A stretch of 64,000 nt of DNA from Pseudonocardia petroleophila (lineage in GTDB: Bacteria; Actinomycetota; Actinomycetes; Mycobacteriales; Pseudonocardiaceae). Below the pieces are notes generated by a model. The model was not told the origin of the DNA. It ran no database searches and saw only the letters and a list, made by a program, of their open reading frames with translations. The translations under genes were made by a program, and so were the position numbers. The first letter of the stretch is position 1, and each line of letters begins with the position of its first letter. The stretch spans positions 937,501 to 1,001,500 of the forward strand of contig NZ_CP060131.1 in the NCBI RefSeq assembly GCF_014235185.1, in the 5' to 3' direction. Positions 34,640 to 44,325 of the stretch are shown here, in pieces.

Positions 34640-35334
34640 GATGCCCGTGGAGGCAGGCGTCGTTTCACGCCGTCATGGAGGCCCTGTCCGGCGCTGGTGG
34701 TCGAGGCGGCCGAGCGCGACGCGGTCTTGCGCAGATCCGTGCACCACTGGGTGCACCGCTACCGCGAGGAGGGACTGGCCGGGCCGGCCGACAGATCACA
34801 ACGTCAGCACCAGCATCTCCTAGCAGATCGCCCGGGAGATCGAGCCACGATCTGCGAGCTCCGCCGCAACCACTACCGCCGGGGGCCGCGCCAGCTGGGC
34901 CACGAGCTCGCGCGCAGCGGCGTGACGCCGGAGCCGTGTTGCGAACGTGTGCCGCGGGCAGGGCCAGAGGGGTGCGAGCTCGACGAGGTGATCGCGCTGG
35001 GCATCGACCACGACACCGCCCAGGTCATCGTCGACGGCGCCCTGACCCGCAGCACCGCGCTCGTCCTCACTCCCGGCCCAACGCCACCGGCCCCCGCGCC
35101 GCCCAGATCGCAGGCACGCCACTCCAACCCGATCAGTGCCGACCCGGAACCAGCAGCGCGCCTCCTCCGGCGGCATCACGCAGGTAATCAGGCAAGGCGT
35201 CCCCGTCGGGCTCCGCCACGCCGGCCGCATCGTCACCATCGAGATCAGCGACACCGTCGTGCGCGTGTTCGACGAACACCGCCACACTCTGATCACCCAT
35301 GTCCCCGCACCAGTACCGTCGCCCATCAGTTGAA
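34640..35334 (+). pseudogene. Decayed IS481-family transposase
   Basis: Pieces of one transposase in different frames. The N-terminal HTH part (HHWVHRYREEGLAGPADRSQ and ICELRRNHYRRGPRQLGHEL, about 34700-34930) and the C-terminal tail (VGLRHAGRIVTIEISDTVVR, about 35200-35300) are recognisable; the DDE catalytic core is lost and the frames are broken. It separates the STAND gene from the six-gene cluster. The rest of 34245-35393 holds no supported gene. Confidence 0.7.
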
Positions 35335-35393
35335 ACCGGCCTGTCCCGCATCGACTGGAACTCGACACGACTTCGTCGAGTCCTACTTCTTAC

Positions 35394-36242
35394 CTAAATG
35401 CGAAGGAGGTACGCAGCACGCCGTACCGGACCAACTAGCACGCTGGCGCCCCAACGTTGCTTGTAGCGAAATAGCGTCTCCGAGGTACCATATCCCAGAT
35501 CGACGACTTCCATACCACATTCTCTATAGTGATCGATGAAGTTCCAATATACTGAATCAGAGGCCCCGGCCATAGACTTCCTAAAAAAGGCCCAGCGCGC
35601 CACCACAACGCCGCTTGACATCACCCGGCAAATCTGTGCTCCCCCGATCTCGCCGTCACGCATCGCGACAAAGGTTGCAGCGTCTTCGTAGAGGTCCTCC
35701 CTCAGTGCGAGCCGCATACGTTGACGTTGGGGAACAGGTATCCCAGGGTTACCCAGATATGGCTCCATGAGACTGCTCAGAATATCGCCTCCGACGAACC
35801 CGAGGTGGTACGATACCTGGAATTTTCCAGAGGTCGCTCGCCTAAAGTTTCGGTGACGCGAAAGCCGATTCATATCAAGCGACGCAAGGTCAATCTGAAG
35901 TATCGAGTCATAAGGCCTTGCGACTGAAACCTGCTCTACTCTCCAGGGGCCTTCTCGCGGCGGCTCGTATAGCTGGAGGCCCCAGACCTCGAGTCGTTCT
36001 GGGTCGAAAGTGCTAGTGATACAGCGGACCGCATCTTCGATCTCGACATTATCGCCAGCGTCCTCGGTTAACAGTATCGTGCAAAGTGATACGGTGTCAC
36101 CTGAGACGAACGCAAGGAATCGGCCGATCTTGATTGGTTCACCTAGCCACGCAGACATAACAGGCAAATCATGGTCTGTCGTCCAGCCACAACGCGACAC
36201 CAAAGCGGAAAGATCAGATGAATCGACGAGATTGCTCACCAT
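35394..36242 (-). CDS. BioF2-like/GNAT acyltransferase-like protein
   Basis: A 282-aa protein whose C-terminal half resembles the GNAT-type domain of BioF2/CelD-like and FemAB-like acyltransferases: FVAMRDGEIGGAQICRV, WNFIDHYRECGMEVVDLGYG and FRYKQRWGAS. Such enzymes N-acylate amino acids, peptides or sugars with an acyl-CoA, acyl-ACP or aminoacyl donor. In this cluster the acyl carrier protein and the AMP ligase could supply the donor. It overlaps the subtilisin stop by seven bases and is the last gene of the cluster. Substrate unknown. Confidence 0.68.
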   Translation of the reverse strand: MVSNLVDSSDLSALVSRCGWTTDHDLPVMSAWLGEPIKIGRFLAFVSGDTVSLCTILLTEDAGDNVEIEDAVRCITSTFDPERLEVWGLQLYEPPREGPWRVEQVSVARPYDSILQIDLASLDMNRLSRHRNFRRATSGKFQVSYHLGFVGGDILSSLMEPYLGNPGIPVPQRQRMRLALREDLYEDAATFVAMRDGEIGGAQICRVMSSGVVVARWAFFRKSMAGASDSVYWNFIDHYRECGMEVVDLGYGTSETLFRYKQRWGASVLVGPVRRAAYLLRI

Positions 36243-37447
36243 AAGCTATCCAGCTCGTCAAAACCCGCAACCGGTGCCTGGAGGATACCAAGACCGACGT
36301 CGTCTCTTGCCAGGCCAGCACGACGGGCATGCGTGTCGAGCGCGCGGACGACGTCCTCCGCCCAATGCCTCGGCCGTCTGCCATCAGCGAAGAGCGCCTG
36401 TGTCCAGAGTGCCGCTATGCCCGCTACGTGCGGGACAGCCATGCTGGTACCGCTCATACGCGCCAGGCCTCCGCCAGCACGAGCAGATTCGATCGCGACG
36501 CCGGGCCCAGCGTAGGCGCAACCAGTATTCGAGAACGGTGCGATCTTAGCTTCGCCGCGGCCAGTCACGCCGACGGCTCCCACCGAGAAGAATCCTTTGG
36601 TACCCGCCGGCTGAACCGTCCCGACAGTGAATCGGAGGTCGACCTGACGCAGGCTGTTGTTGCCGGAAGCGGCGAACACGAGTGGACGGGAGCTACTCGC
36701 AGAGAGGAAGGCGCTTAGATGGTCGAAAAGGCGAATATTTGCCTGGTACGCTTCTAGAGCGCGTGACGTCGCGACGACCAGCGGATAGTCCTGAGCAAGA
36801 AATAACTCAACAATCTTGCTGAAATCCATGCTTAAAGACATTACTATTATGTCTGCCCCGCAGTTTACTGCCCACTGCATTGCTCTTACAAGTGCGCCTG
36901 TTGTCCCGCCACGGTCATCAATGACCTTCCCGATTATCGGTCGAGCTATTCCTGGCGCAACACCTATACGGGCTGCATCAACATCTCTACCTAGTACTGT
37001 TCCTAGGACGTGCGTCCCATGACCGTTAGAATCACGTACATTATGGACATCACTCTCTGAGCTAGAGGTGACGATGAAGTTCCGCATCAACTCTGACTCG
37101 AACGCTACCCCGTTGAACGCAAGGTGCTCGCAGTCAACGCCGGTATCGAGCACGGCAACAGAGACGCCTTTGCCGCTGTAGCCGCACGAATCCAGACCGC
37201 TTGCCTTGAACGCCCACGCTGGATCGTCAACCGGGGACGAATCACCTCCGTCGGTCTGAGGCTCTACCAACTGCAGGCTCACCTCTGGCGCAACCTCGAG
37301 CACGGCGGGGTCCGAAGCGAGCTCCGCTTCCTCCCGCCTGTCCGCATCCACTACCGAAACAGCCCAATCCAAGTCCGCTCCATGAACGCTTACAGGCTCA
37401 AGGAACGGGTCACCTGCGCCGTCTGATCGGAGCACTACGTACTTCAT
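36236..37447 (-). CDS. Cytoplasmic-type subtilisin-like (S8) protease
   Basis: A 403-aa S8 protease with a complete catalytic triad: Asp in VAVLDTGVD, His in NGHGTHVLG and Ser in MSGTSMAVPHVAG; oxyanion Asn in FAASGNN. About 95 residues precede the catalytic domain and could be a prodomain. No signal peptide or membrane anchor is seen. Its ATG overlaps the TAA of the P1 peptidase gene, so the two are coupled. Subtilisins inside small biosynthetic clusters often trim a precursor peptide, but no precursor gene was identified. Confidence 0.85.
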   Translation of the reverse strand: MKYVVLRSDGAGDPFLEPVSVHGADLDWAVSVVDADRREEAELASDPAVLEVAPEVSLQLVEPQTDGGDSSPVDDPAWAFKASGLDSCGYSGKGVSVAVLDTGVDCEHLAFNGVAFESELMRNFIVTSSSESDVHNVRDSNGHGTHVLGTVLGRDVDAARIGVAPGIARPIIGKVIDDRGGTTGALVRAMQWAVNCGADIIVMSLSMDFSKIVELFLAQDYPLVVATSRALEAYQANIRLFDHLSAFLSASSSRPLVFAASGNNSLRQVDLRFTVGTVQPAGTKGFFSVGAVGVTGRGEAKIAPFSNTGCAYAGPGVAIESARAGGGLARMSGTSMAVPHVAGIAALWTQALFADGRRPRHWAEDVVRALDTHARRAGLARDDVGLGILQAPVAGFDELDSLW

Positions 37448-38397
37448 TACTGGTCGCCTCGACCCAGTGCTTCGCTATGGTCGCCATCGCCAACGGCGTC
37501 GAGAATGGCGAGCTCAACGGCTTCCGATGCGGCCGTCCCAAGCAGCGAGATTGAGCAATGCAATTCTCCGTCGATCGGTCCCGCTGCGAATATAGCGTCT
37601 CCATCGACGTCGGTATGCGAAGGCCTGATCACGCGGGCAATGCCGTTCTGTGCAACCGTGGCCACGCGATTAGCATTCTCCTTCGTCAGAACGGCATTTG
37701 TGCAGACAACTCCGATCGTAGTGTTCTTGAAATCAAATGCGCTGAGTCCGACCGATCCGCGCTTCTGACATTCGTAGGTGTTGACGAAGTTCCCCAAGTT
37801 GTCACGAGTGCCTGCCAGGATCCTGTTCGATGAGGGACAAACAACATCTCCGAACGCATTCACAACGACTACTGCACTTACCTTCACGCCACCGGGAAGA
37901 GAGACTGTTGCGGTACCCAAGCCGCCAGGGGATGCCCCTCCGATACCGAACAGCTTGCCTACCGTTGCACCCGTACCGGCGCCTACACGGCCCCGCTCGA
38001 ATGGCCCACTTTTCGCGGCCATACACGCTTCTACTCCCATCTGAACATCTGGCCTGATCGATGAGCTGCCTATGGAAAGGTCGTATATGACCGCTGCGGG
38101 AACGATTGGGATGCGCGCCACCTTTACGTCGAACCCGCGGCCGATTGACTCCAGATGGCGGGCTACGCCGCTAGCTGCCTCCAAGCCAAATGAGCTTCCG
38201 CCGGTCAGTAGGATCGCATGAACTTCAGGCATCACCGAAGTTGGCCTCAGCAAGTCGGTGTCCTTAGTCGAGGGATTCGCTCCTCGTACATCTACACCGG
38301 CCACTGTTGGAGTATCAAACACTACAACTGTACAGCCAGTCATACTCTGCTTATCTGTGACGTGTCCCAAGCGAACGCCTTCGATATCGGTTAACAC
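37447..38397 (-). CDS. P1/S58-family peptidase (DmpA-like)
   Basis: A 316-aa member of the DmpA/P1 family of self-cleaving N-terminal nucleophile hydrolases (beta-peptidyl or L-aminopeptidase/D-esterase). Family hallmarks are [33 protein letters not shown] and the processing region [19 protein letters not shown]. The order LG-H...TGCTVV at the N terminus is also typical. A 214-bp GC-richer gap separates it from the AMP-ligase gene; the downstream subtilisin is coupled. Two peptidases in one cluster suggest processing of a peptide or amide product. Confidence 0.83.
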   Translation of the reverse strand: MLTDIEGVRLGHVTDKQSMTGCTVVVFDTPTVAGVDVRGANPSTKDTDLLRPTSVMPEVHAILLTGGSSFGLEAASGVARHLESIGRGFDVKVARIPIVPAAVIYDLSIGSSSIRPDVQMGVEACMAAKSGPFERGRVGAGTGATVGKLFGIGGASPGGLGTATVSLPGGVKVSAVVVVNAFGDVVCPSSNRILAGTRDNLGNFVNTYECQKRGSVGLSAFDFKNTTIGVVCTNAVLTKENANRVATVAQNGIARVIRPSHTDVDGDAIFAAGPIDGELHCSISLLGTAASEAVELAILDAVGDGDHSEALGRGDQ

Positions 38398-38611
38398 GAT
38401 GCTCCCCTCGCTACAGACGGTTCATTCGTAAAGCTAAGTTGGTCTTCCACGTCCGGGAGGGCACTTGCGCAGCAGCTGCAGCCAAGGGGCCCAATCGAGT
38501 CGGTAGTGCCCACACCCTGTCACGCCGCAGCCCCTTCGATCGGACGCTGGCGCAGTAAGGGCGGAGCCACTCGGTGAAGTGGCCCTCGGCTCCAATCCCG
38601 CAGCGGCCATG

Positions 38612-40102
38612 CTACTTCGGAGTCGAGTACTGGTTCCGAAGCAACTGCCGCCTGACCTTCCCGGAGTCGGTACGAGGGATCTCGCTTACCGCGACGACTC
38701 GATCTGGCTGCATCTCGGGTGGGAGGCCTGCGTGCAGGAGGCTGTGCAACGAATTATAGTCGAGGGCTTGCGCGCGGACGGAAACAAATAGCCAAATCTT
38801 CTCGCCATAGTAGTCGTCTGAAACCCCGACGGCCGCCGCTTCGGCGACCGTACTCTCCAGGGTGGCAACTTCTTCTATGTCTGCCGGCATGATAGTCAGC
38901 CCACCCTTAATTATCACATCCTTCTTTCGGCCGACTATCTGCAAATAGCCTTCCGGGTCTATTGATCCTAAGTCTCCAGTCTCTAGCCATCCATCCTCGT
39001 CAACAGTCAAGTTGTAGGAAGCTGCGTCGCCTCCGACGTACCCAAGCATCGTGTACTCGCCTCTGATGAAGACCTCGCCTACCTGGTCGCTACCAAGACG
39101 CTGACCGAACTCGTCACGAACTTCAATTTCATTTCGGCGTAGTGCTATCCCGACTGTCCCCAGGCGCCTGGCGGCCGGGCGCTCAACCGATGAGAAGCAA
39201 GTTGCTTCACTGAGTCCGTACTCCTGCAGCACTTCGACTCCGTACATCTCCTGAAAAAGAATGAGATCAGCGGCCTTAACTGGGGCTGCGCCGCAGATGA
39301 AGTATCTCAGGGAAGCGAGTCGTGGAGCTTGATTCGGAGGCAGCCGCAATAGAGTGTGGATTATGGTCGGAACGACATCGACGTAGTTGACCCCGAACTC
39401 TTCAATCTGGCCCCACAGACGTGAGAGGGCCGTGATATTGTACTGGCCGCCACAGATAATCGTACTGCCAGTCACTACCGGAACGAGGATGTTCGCGATC
39501 TGCGCATTCGTGTGATGCATCGGGAGCAAGCCAAGCAGTCGGGCGCTTGATATACCTACTGCTGCGGCGAAGTCGGTAGCATTGGCCAACATTCCTGACG
39601 CTCCCAGTCGAACCCCTTTAGGTGTTGAGGTTGTGCCGGAGGTGAATAGCGTCACTGCGTTCCCTGCAGTTTGTCGCCACTTCGTTTGAGGAACGACGCC
39701 GCGGTTTAGCGCGACACGCGACACTGCAGCGGCATCAATCAACGGAACTTGTGACGAGATTGTTCGGTCGGCGACTACAGCGCCCGCTCCCGCCATTTGC
39801 GCTATACGATCAATGGCCGAAGCCGTCGAGGCGGGGCTACATGGAACGACGCACACACCGGCGCGAAACAAGGACAAGTAGACCAGCGTAAAGAGGTACT
39901 GATCACTAATACTCAGGATCACGCAATTCTTATCCTTCATTAGGGCCGATGTGACGGATGTCGCAATTGCGCTAGTACGGGCTTGCAGCTCGCCGTAGGT
40001 TATCGACACCCCAGTACAGGCATCAATCGCAAATAGCTGGTCCGGTCTGGTTGCATGAATTATTCTATCGAGCTCCTCCAGCTCGGTGGTCCTAGGCATC
40101 AT
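38612..40102 (-). CDS. AMP-dependent acyl ligase/synthetase (ANL superfamily)
   Basis: A 496-aa adenylate-forming enzyme with the P-loop-like LFTSGTTSTPKGV, the A5 motif LQEYGLSEAT, the A7/A8 region GWLETGDLGSIDPEGYLQIVGRKKDVI and the final catalytic Lys in TDSGKVRR. It should activate a carboxylic acid and load it onto the ACP encoded directly upstream, with which it overlaps by 11 bases. Substrate specificity cannot be read; length and motifs fit acyl-CoA/acyl-ACP ligases rather than multidomain peptide synthetases. Confidence 0.87.
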   Translation of the reverse strand: MMPRTTELEELDRIIHATRPDQLFAIDACTGVSITYGELQARTSAIATSVTSALMKDKNCVILSISDQYLFTLVYLSLFRAGVCVVPCSPASTASAIDRIAQMAGAGAVVADRTISSQVPLIDAAAVSRVALNRGVVPQTKWRQTAGNAVTLFTSGTTSTPKGVRLGASGMLANATDFAAAVGISSARLLGLLPMHHTNAQIANILVPVVTGSTIICGGQYNITALSRLWGQIEEFGVNYVDVVPTIIHTLLRLPPNQAPRLASLRYFICGAAPVKAADLILFQEMYGVEVLQEYGLSEATCFSSVERPAARRLGTVGIALRRNEIEVRDEFGQRLGSDQVGEVFIRGEYTMLGYVGGDAASYNLTVDEDGWLETGDLGSIDPEGYLQIVGRKKDVIIKGGLTIMPADIEEVATLESTVAEAAAVGVSDDYYGEKIWLFVSVRAQALDYNSLHSLLHAGLPPEMQPDRVVAVSEIPRTDSGKVRRQLLRNQYSTPK

Positions 40103-40388
40103 TGCCTCGCTTCTCGATCAGCTGCTTTTTGGCGAGAACCATGTCCGCGAGGTCGTAGACGGAGGAGAAGTTGTCGTACGTAATATCCTCTATACCAACG
40201 CGCACCTTGAAAACATTCTCGATGAACTTCGCAAGTTCCACTATCTCCAGGGAATCGAGTTCATTTACGAGGCTGGCTGCACGGTCTGCGATTGCCCCGT
40301 CAGCAAATCCCATTAAGATCTGAATAACGGGTTCGCGAGTATCGCTATTCTGATCAGTCTGCGCGGGCCGGTCTGGGCCATTGCTCAT
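40092..40388 (-). CDS. Acyl carrier protein
   Basis: A 98-aa acidic four-helix carrier protein with the phosphopantetheine site NELDSLEIVEL. The first ~20 residues are a disordered-looking acidic extension. It overlaps the radical SAM gene by four bases upstream and the ligase gene downstream, tying carrier, ligase and radical SAM enzyme together. It would hold the acyl substrate during modification. Confidence 0.9.
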   Translation of the reverse strand: MSNGPDRPAQTDQNSDTREPVIQILMGFADGAIADRAASLVNELDSLEIVELAKFIENVFKVRVGIEDITYDNFSSVYDLADMVLAKKQLIEKRGNDA

Positions 40389-41710
40389 GGATTCTCACCG
40401 CCAGTGGCTCCAGAGTTCTGACCAAAGTGATGATCTAAGCACTCTTCTCCCGGACGGGTAGTCAATGAGCGCTCCAGATCGGGAAGCAGTTTGACTGCCA
40501 CGGTCTCGCCAAGAATCTCCAACGCTGTGTGCCAGATCGATTCGCGTACTGCCTGCTGAATGCTCACCTCAGTTTGATTGTTGGGCCGCCTCACACTCTC
40601 TGTCCTGCAAGCACAGGAAGTTTGACTTAGAGTGTTCACAACGCTGCGGCTCCGCGTAGCCACGAATTCATCAAGTAGCCCTACGACCTGCCGGTAGCAT
40701 TGCGGGCACGTGAAGGGGATCCGGCTACTCTTTCGAATACTTGTCGCTTGGTTGAAATAGTATGGTTTGTGCCAAGCGACAGAAACGCAGCTTAGCTCGT
40801 CCTCATTGAGTTGTTCAAGCACGCTGATTAGGCTCCAGAGTGACGGAGGCCGAAATCTATCGTTTTGCCATAACCAATGAGTGAGTGTCCCCACCTTGAT
40901 ACTCGTCGGGAAAATGTAGCAATCTCTGATGCCGATTTCAAGTAGCCAGCGGATTGACCGGACGCAATCCGAGATCGATTGGCGTTCCGATAGGAACGGG
41001 GCGCCTAGAATCAAGTTGGTCGAGAGGGCGATATCATACCTTGTAGCGCTTGCAAACGCGTTGAGAAGGGTGCTCGTCGGAAGGTCCTTATTAAAGACGT
41101 TTCTTCTCACCCATGGATGCGCCGATTCGACTCCGCATACAACTTTTAGAGGTATGTCCGGCATTAGCTCACGGAAGCGACTTAATACCTCATCCGTGAC
41201 GTACTGAGCTTGCGCCTCGGTTTCGAAGCCGGCGAGCGGTAGCTCCCTAGCCATCGCAAGTATCTGGTCTAGCGCGTGGGCGGGTACCTCACCCTCGTCA
41301 AGCAGGCTGCCCGACGGGTTAATAAGAAGTTTGTCTCCTGCCTGTAAGCCGGCTTCACCCAGCGCGCTGGCCACACTCTGAACCATCTCGTCAGTCCCCA
41401 CCTTATGGTGGCGACCGTAGTTGCACATCGTGCAGCCACCCTGCAGGAAGTACCTGCATCCTGCAGTCTTAAACCAGACTTCGACAAGCCTGCAACCCTT
41501 ATCTACGGCCTCTCGAACAGTGTACGGACGAAGGGTCTTCGGTGAGTCCCTTATCAGTTTGGCCGACATGGCGCCGAGCATCTCGTTGTAATCGTGTGAT
41601 CGAATGTACAACGCTACCCCCGCATGGGTGTGGCCAGGCTTCATGTATCGACCTAAGTATGAGGACTGTACTAAGCGCTTGTCGACATGCGATCGGTTCT
41701 TGGCCCCCAT
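40385..41710 (-). CDS. Radical SAM enzyme, archaeosine-synthase-subunit-like
   Basis: About 441 aa. The Fe-S motif is C-x7-C-x2-C (KTAGCRYFLQGGCTMCNYGR), not the canonical CxxxCxxC; the spacing and flanks resemble the RaSEA/COG1244-type Fe-S oxidoreductases. The SAM-binding region follows (LLINPSGSLLDE). Extra cysteine pairs near the C terminus (CPQC; CACR) could bind zinc or another cluster. The open frame runs upstream into a GC-rich repeat, so the ATG at 41710 is chosen by content; 41731 is possible. First gene of the cluster. Its substrate may be an ACP-bound acyl group, a peptide or a base. Confidence 0.78.
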   Translation of the reverse strand: MGAKNRSHVDKRLVQSSYLGRYMKPGHTHAGVALYIRSHDYNEMLGAMSAKLIRDSPKTLRPYTVREAVDKGCRLVEVWFKTAGCRYFLQGGCTMCNYGRHHKVGTDEMVQSVASALGEAGLQAGDKLLINPSGSLLDEGEVPAHALDQILAMARELPLAGFETEAQAQYVTDEVLSRFRELMPDIPLKVVCGVESAHPWVRRNVFNKDLPTSTLLNAFASATRYDIALSTNLILGAPFLSERQSISDCVRSIRWLLEIGIRDCYIFPTSIKVGTLTHWLWQNDRFRPPSLWSLISVLEQLNEDELSCVSVAWHKPYYFNQATSIRKSSRIPFTCPQCYRQVVGLLDEFVATRSRSVVNTLSQTSCACRTESVRRPNNQTEVSIQQAVRESIWHTALEILGETVAVKLLPDLERSLTTRPGEECLDHHFGQNSGATGGENP

Positions 41711-41740
41711 CCACCCAGACGGACCTGGCATGATGCCTGG

Positions 41741-41863
41741 CCGCCGTCGTTCGGGCGTGGGCAGCAAGGCTGCGCTGGCGGCGGGAGGGGCAAGCACGCT
41801 GTTCCGCTTGCGGCTCCCCCCGCCGGTGTGGTTTCCCTTCGGGCGACCGAGCGACGGCGGGAC
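41741..41863. repeat. GC-rich hairpin repeat, copy A
   Basis: About 120 bp resembling copy B (42011-42130) along its length: both share a TCGGGCGTG-type start, GCAGCAAGG, the GCAAGC...GCTTGCG hairpin core and GGCGACCGAGCG. It lies just upstream of the radical SAM gene and could include its leader. Nothing suggests coding. Confidence 0.55.
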
Positions 41864-42010
41864 CTCCCCAACCACCTCCCCACCGCGGCGTACGCCGTTG
41901 GCCGCCTCCGCCGGAGTGAGTGGTCTCTATGTCCTGTCAACCCGCGACTCGTCGGCGGAGTGGCCCTGGCCAGGCTCCGTCTCGATGACGGCTGACGCGC
42001 GTTCTAGTCT

Positions 42011-42130
42011 CCACCGTCGGTCGGGCGTGCGCAGCAAGGCCGCGCCAGGGGTGGTCGGGGCAAGCAGCGCTTCCGCTTGCGCCGACCACCCCTGGTGTGG
42101 CATCCCTCGGGGCGACCGAGCGGCGGTGGA
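42011..42130. repeat. GC-rich hairpin repeat, copy B, with 21-bp stem
   Basis: Degenerate second copy of 41741-41863, in the same orientation and 270 bp away. Its centre forms a strong hairpin: arms 42045-42065 and 42075-42095 pair over 21 bp with one mismatch around a 9-nt loop. It may act as a terminator or be a dispersed intergenic repeat. The remaining bases between 41711 and 42201 contain no supported gene. Confidence 0.6.
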
Positions 42131-42201
42131 GACTCCCCCCTCCACCCGACCGAGGGTCTCTTCTGGTCCTTCACGCCGCGGCAGCGGCCGGGTTCAGTTT
42201 G

Positions 42202-43416
42202 TCAGCGACCGGGGGGCCGGTAGGGGTGGCCGCTGCGGAGCATTGCGTAGAGGACGTCAAGGCGGCGGCGGGTCAGGCAGATCAGGGCGCTGTTGTGCCG
42301 CTCGCCTTCGGCGCGTTTGCGGTCGTAGTAGGTGCGGCTGGCCGGGTCGGCCAGGCTAGCGAACGCGGAGAGGAACAGCGCCTTCTTCAGCCCGTGGTGC
42401 CCGCGCTTGGACCGGGTCTGGCTCTTGACCGAGGTGCCGGAGCGCCGTGTGACCGGGGCCAGGCCGGCGTAGGCGGCCAGGTGCGCGGCGCTAGGGGACC
42501 CTGAGGCGTCACCGACGACGGTCAGCACCGTGAGTGCGGTCCTGAGCCCGACCCCGTGCATCGACCTTCAGGACTGCGGCAAGAGGGTGGGCCGCCAGGC
42601 GTTGCTCCAGCTCCGCGGCCAGGGCGTCGCGTTCGATCCGAACGTCACGCAGCTGTGCTGCGACGCCCGCGATGACCCGGGCGAACGCCCCGGCCCCCGG
42701 GGTAACCACCGTCTGCGCGTGCAATGCGTCGGTGATCGGCTCCGGCAGCGTGCGTGCCATGTGCGGGGACCGTGGCCGCAGCAGCCCGGCGATCCCGTCG
42801 GCGCCCAGCTCGCGCAGCGCCTGCGGGGTCGGGGCGGCGGCAAGCAGATCCAGCACTCCTGGTCGATCCAGACGGGCCCCAGGACCCGCTCCAGCGCGGG
42901 GTGGACGTGGAGCAGCGAGTCGCGGAGCTGGTTGGACAACCGGGCCCCCGACTCGACCAGGTCCGCGTCGTAGCCGGCGAGGACCCGTAGCTCGGTGACG
43001 GTCTCCTCGTCGACGCTGACCCGGCGCAATGTGTGCGGCATGCTCCGGGCCGCGTTGGCGATCAAGAACGCGTCGCGTGCATCGGTCTTGGACTGGCCCG
43101 GGTTCAGGTCCGCGATGCGGCGCATCGCCAACCCGGGCAGATACGCCACGTCGACGCCCATGGCACGGGCGACCGCGATCGCCAGTGCACCGATCGACGC
43201 CAGCTGATCGACCACCACCAGGACCCGCCCGTGTACACCGAGGTCGGTGAACACCTGCCGCAGCGCCGTCTCGTCGTTGGGCAGCGCCTTGTCGTGCAGC
43301 CGGTGCCCGGACGGGTCCAGCGCACACGCGTGATGCGTGGACTTCCCGACGTCGACCTCGCAGAACACGGCGTAGTCGACCGGCCTACCCTCGGGCTCGT
43401 CTGCTGAATCCGTCAC
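42202..43416 (-). pseudogene. IS110-family transposase with two frameshifts
   Basis: An IS110/IS1111-type transposase. The N-terminal DEDD (RuvC-like) domain is clear (FCEVDVGKSTHHACALD; KTDARDAFLIANAA), as is the C-terminal Ser-containing domain (LAAYAGLAPVTRRSGTSVKS). A one-base loss near 42870-42882 and a one-base gain near 42562 put about 300 bp of the middle in another frame; the ends are in the same frame. It is therefore inactive unless these are sequencing errors. The GTG at 43416 has GGAG upstream. Confidence 0.82.
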
Positions 43417-43704
43417 CTCGCGGCTCCTGTTCCGCTGGGCAGGCCGACCGCGAGCACCCTCACCGGCAGCCACGTCACGGCAGACCACGAAGGCTCGGGT
43501 CAGGTCTCCATCAGCGGTCGCTGGCGCCCTCCGACCACGGCGACATCACTCTCTTGATCATCGAGTGACAGGCCGGGAAGTCGTACCGTGGCCGGCGGCC
43601 TGCAAGCCCTCACGGGCTGATCGACAAGGTAACGAGCCGGGTCCGGGCGGAGCCCGGGTAGTTCGTGCTTCCGGATGGTCGGGGGTCGGTCGCATACTCA
43701 GGTC
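43417..43704 (-). ncRNA. IS110 left-end non-coding region, possible bridge RNA
   Basis: Non-coding DNA upstream of the transposase start. In IS110-group elements a structured bridge RNA that selects donor and target DNA is encoded at this end (established for IS621). I see several short inverted repeats, including GGGTCCGGGCGGAGCCC near 43643-43660, but could not assign guide loops, so boundaries are only indicative. Confidence 0.3.
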
Positions 43705-44304
43705 ATGTCCACGCTGGCCCTGCCGTCGTGGGTGGTCCCGGAGTTCGACGCGGTGATGGAGTGCGAGCGGGTGGCCCGGCGCCGACTCGGGCTCGGGCAA
43801 CGCGCGGTGACCGCCCGCGATATCGGCGTGACCGCGGCGCTGGCGTGGCTGACGCTCGGCGAGGTGTCGCCCATCACCCGCCGCGCATCGCCGGGCGAGC
43901 ACCGACCGGACGGCTCGTGGACGGCGGGCGTCTCGTGGGAGCTGGCGCGGGCGGAGTCGTGGGTGGCATTGTGCGTCGCGGCCGGGGCCCCGGAGCCGAG
44001 GGCGGAGGACTGGCGCCGGCTCGGCGTCGAGCCGATGCCGGCGGCCGTCGACGACGTGGAGTTCGCCTACGGCGCCTGGCGAACGCTGGCGTGGCTGCTC
44101 GGTGTCCGGGAGGACTTCCCGATCTACACGAGCTGGCACCGGGCCACGGGCATCCGGCGCGACCGGACGCACCTCTACGGACGTCGGCCCGCCGAGCGGG
44201 ATGCAGCCTGGCGGGGCGCCGAGCAGGCTGCGCGCGACCAGGCGCAGGCCGACGCGCGGCGCTATTGGGCGCACGTCCGAGCGCGGGTCGACGCCACGGC
44301 GTAG
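43705..44304 (+). CDS. Hypothetical protein convergent with traA (ICE2)
   Basis: A 199-aa, Trp- and Arg-rich soluble protein with no recognised domain. It ends 21 bp before the stop of the relaxase gene, in the position taken by the 2528-2956 gene in ICE1. ATG at 43705 is preferred to 43675 because the extra ten residues look like untranslated leader. Codon use matches the element backbone. Confidence 0.6.
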   Translation: MSTLALPSWVVPEFDAVMECERVARRRLGLGQRAVTARDIGVTAALAWLTLGEVSPITRRASPGEHRPDGSWTAGVSWELARAESWVALCVAAGAPEPRAEDWRRLGVEPMPAAVDDVEFAYGAWRTLAWLLGVREDFPIYTSWHRATGIRRDRTHLYGRRPAERDAAWRGAEQAARDQAQADARRYWAHVRARVDATA

Positions 44305-44325
44305 GCGCCGACCCGCGGGCCGGAA

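Noticed and set aside
38398-38611. Small gene between AMP ligase and P1 peptidase
   Set aside because: A GC-richer patch has open stretches but no start with a ribosome binding site and no recognisable family; it may be an insertion scar.
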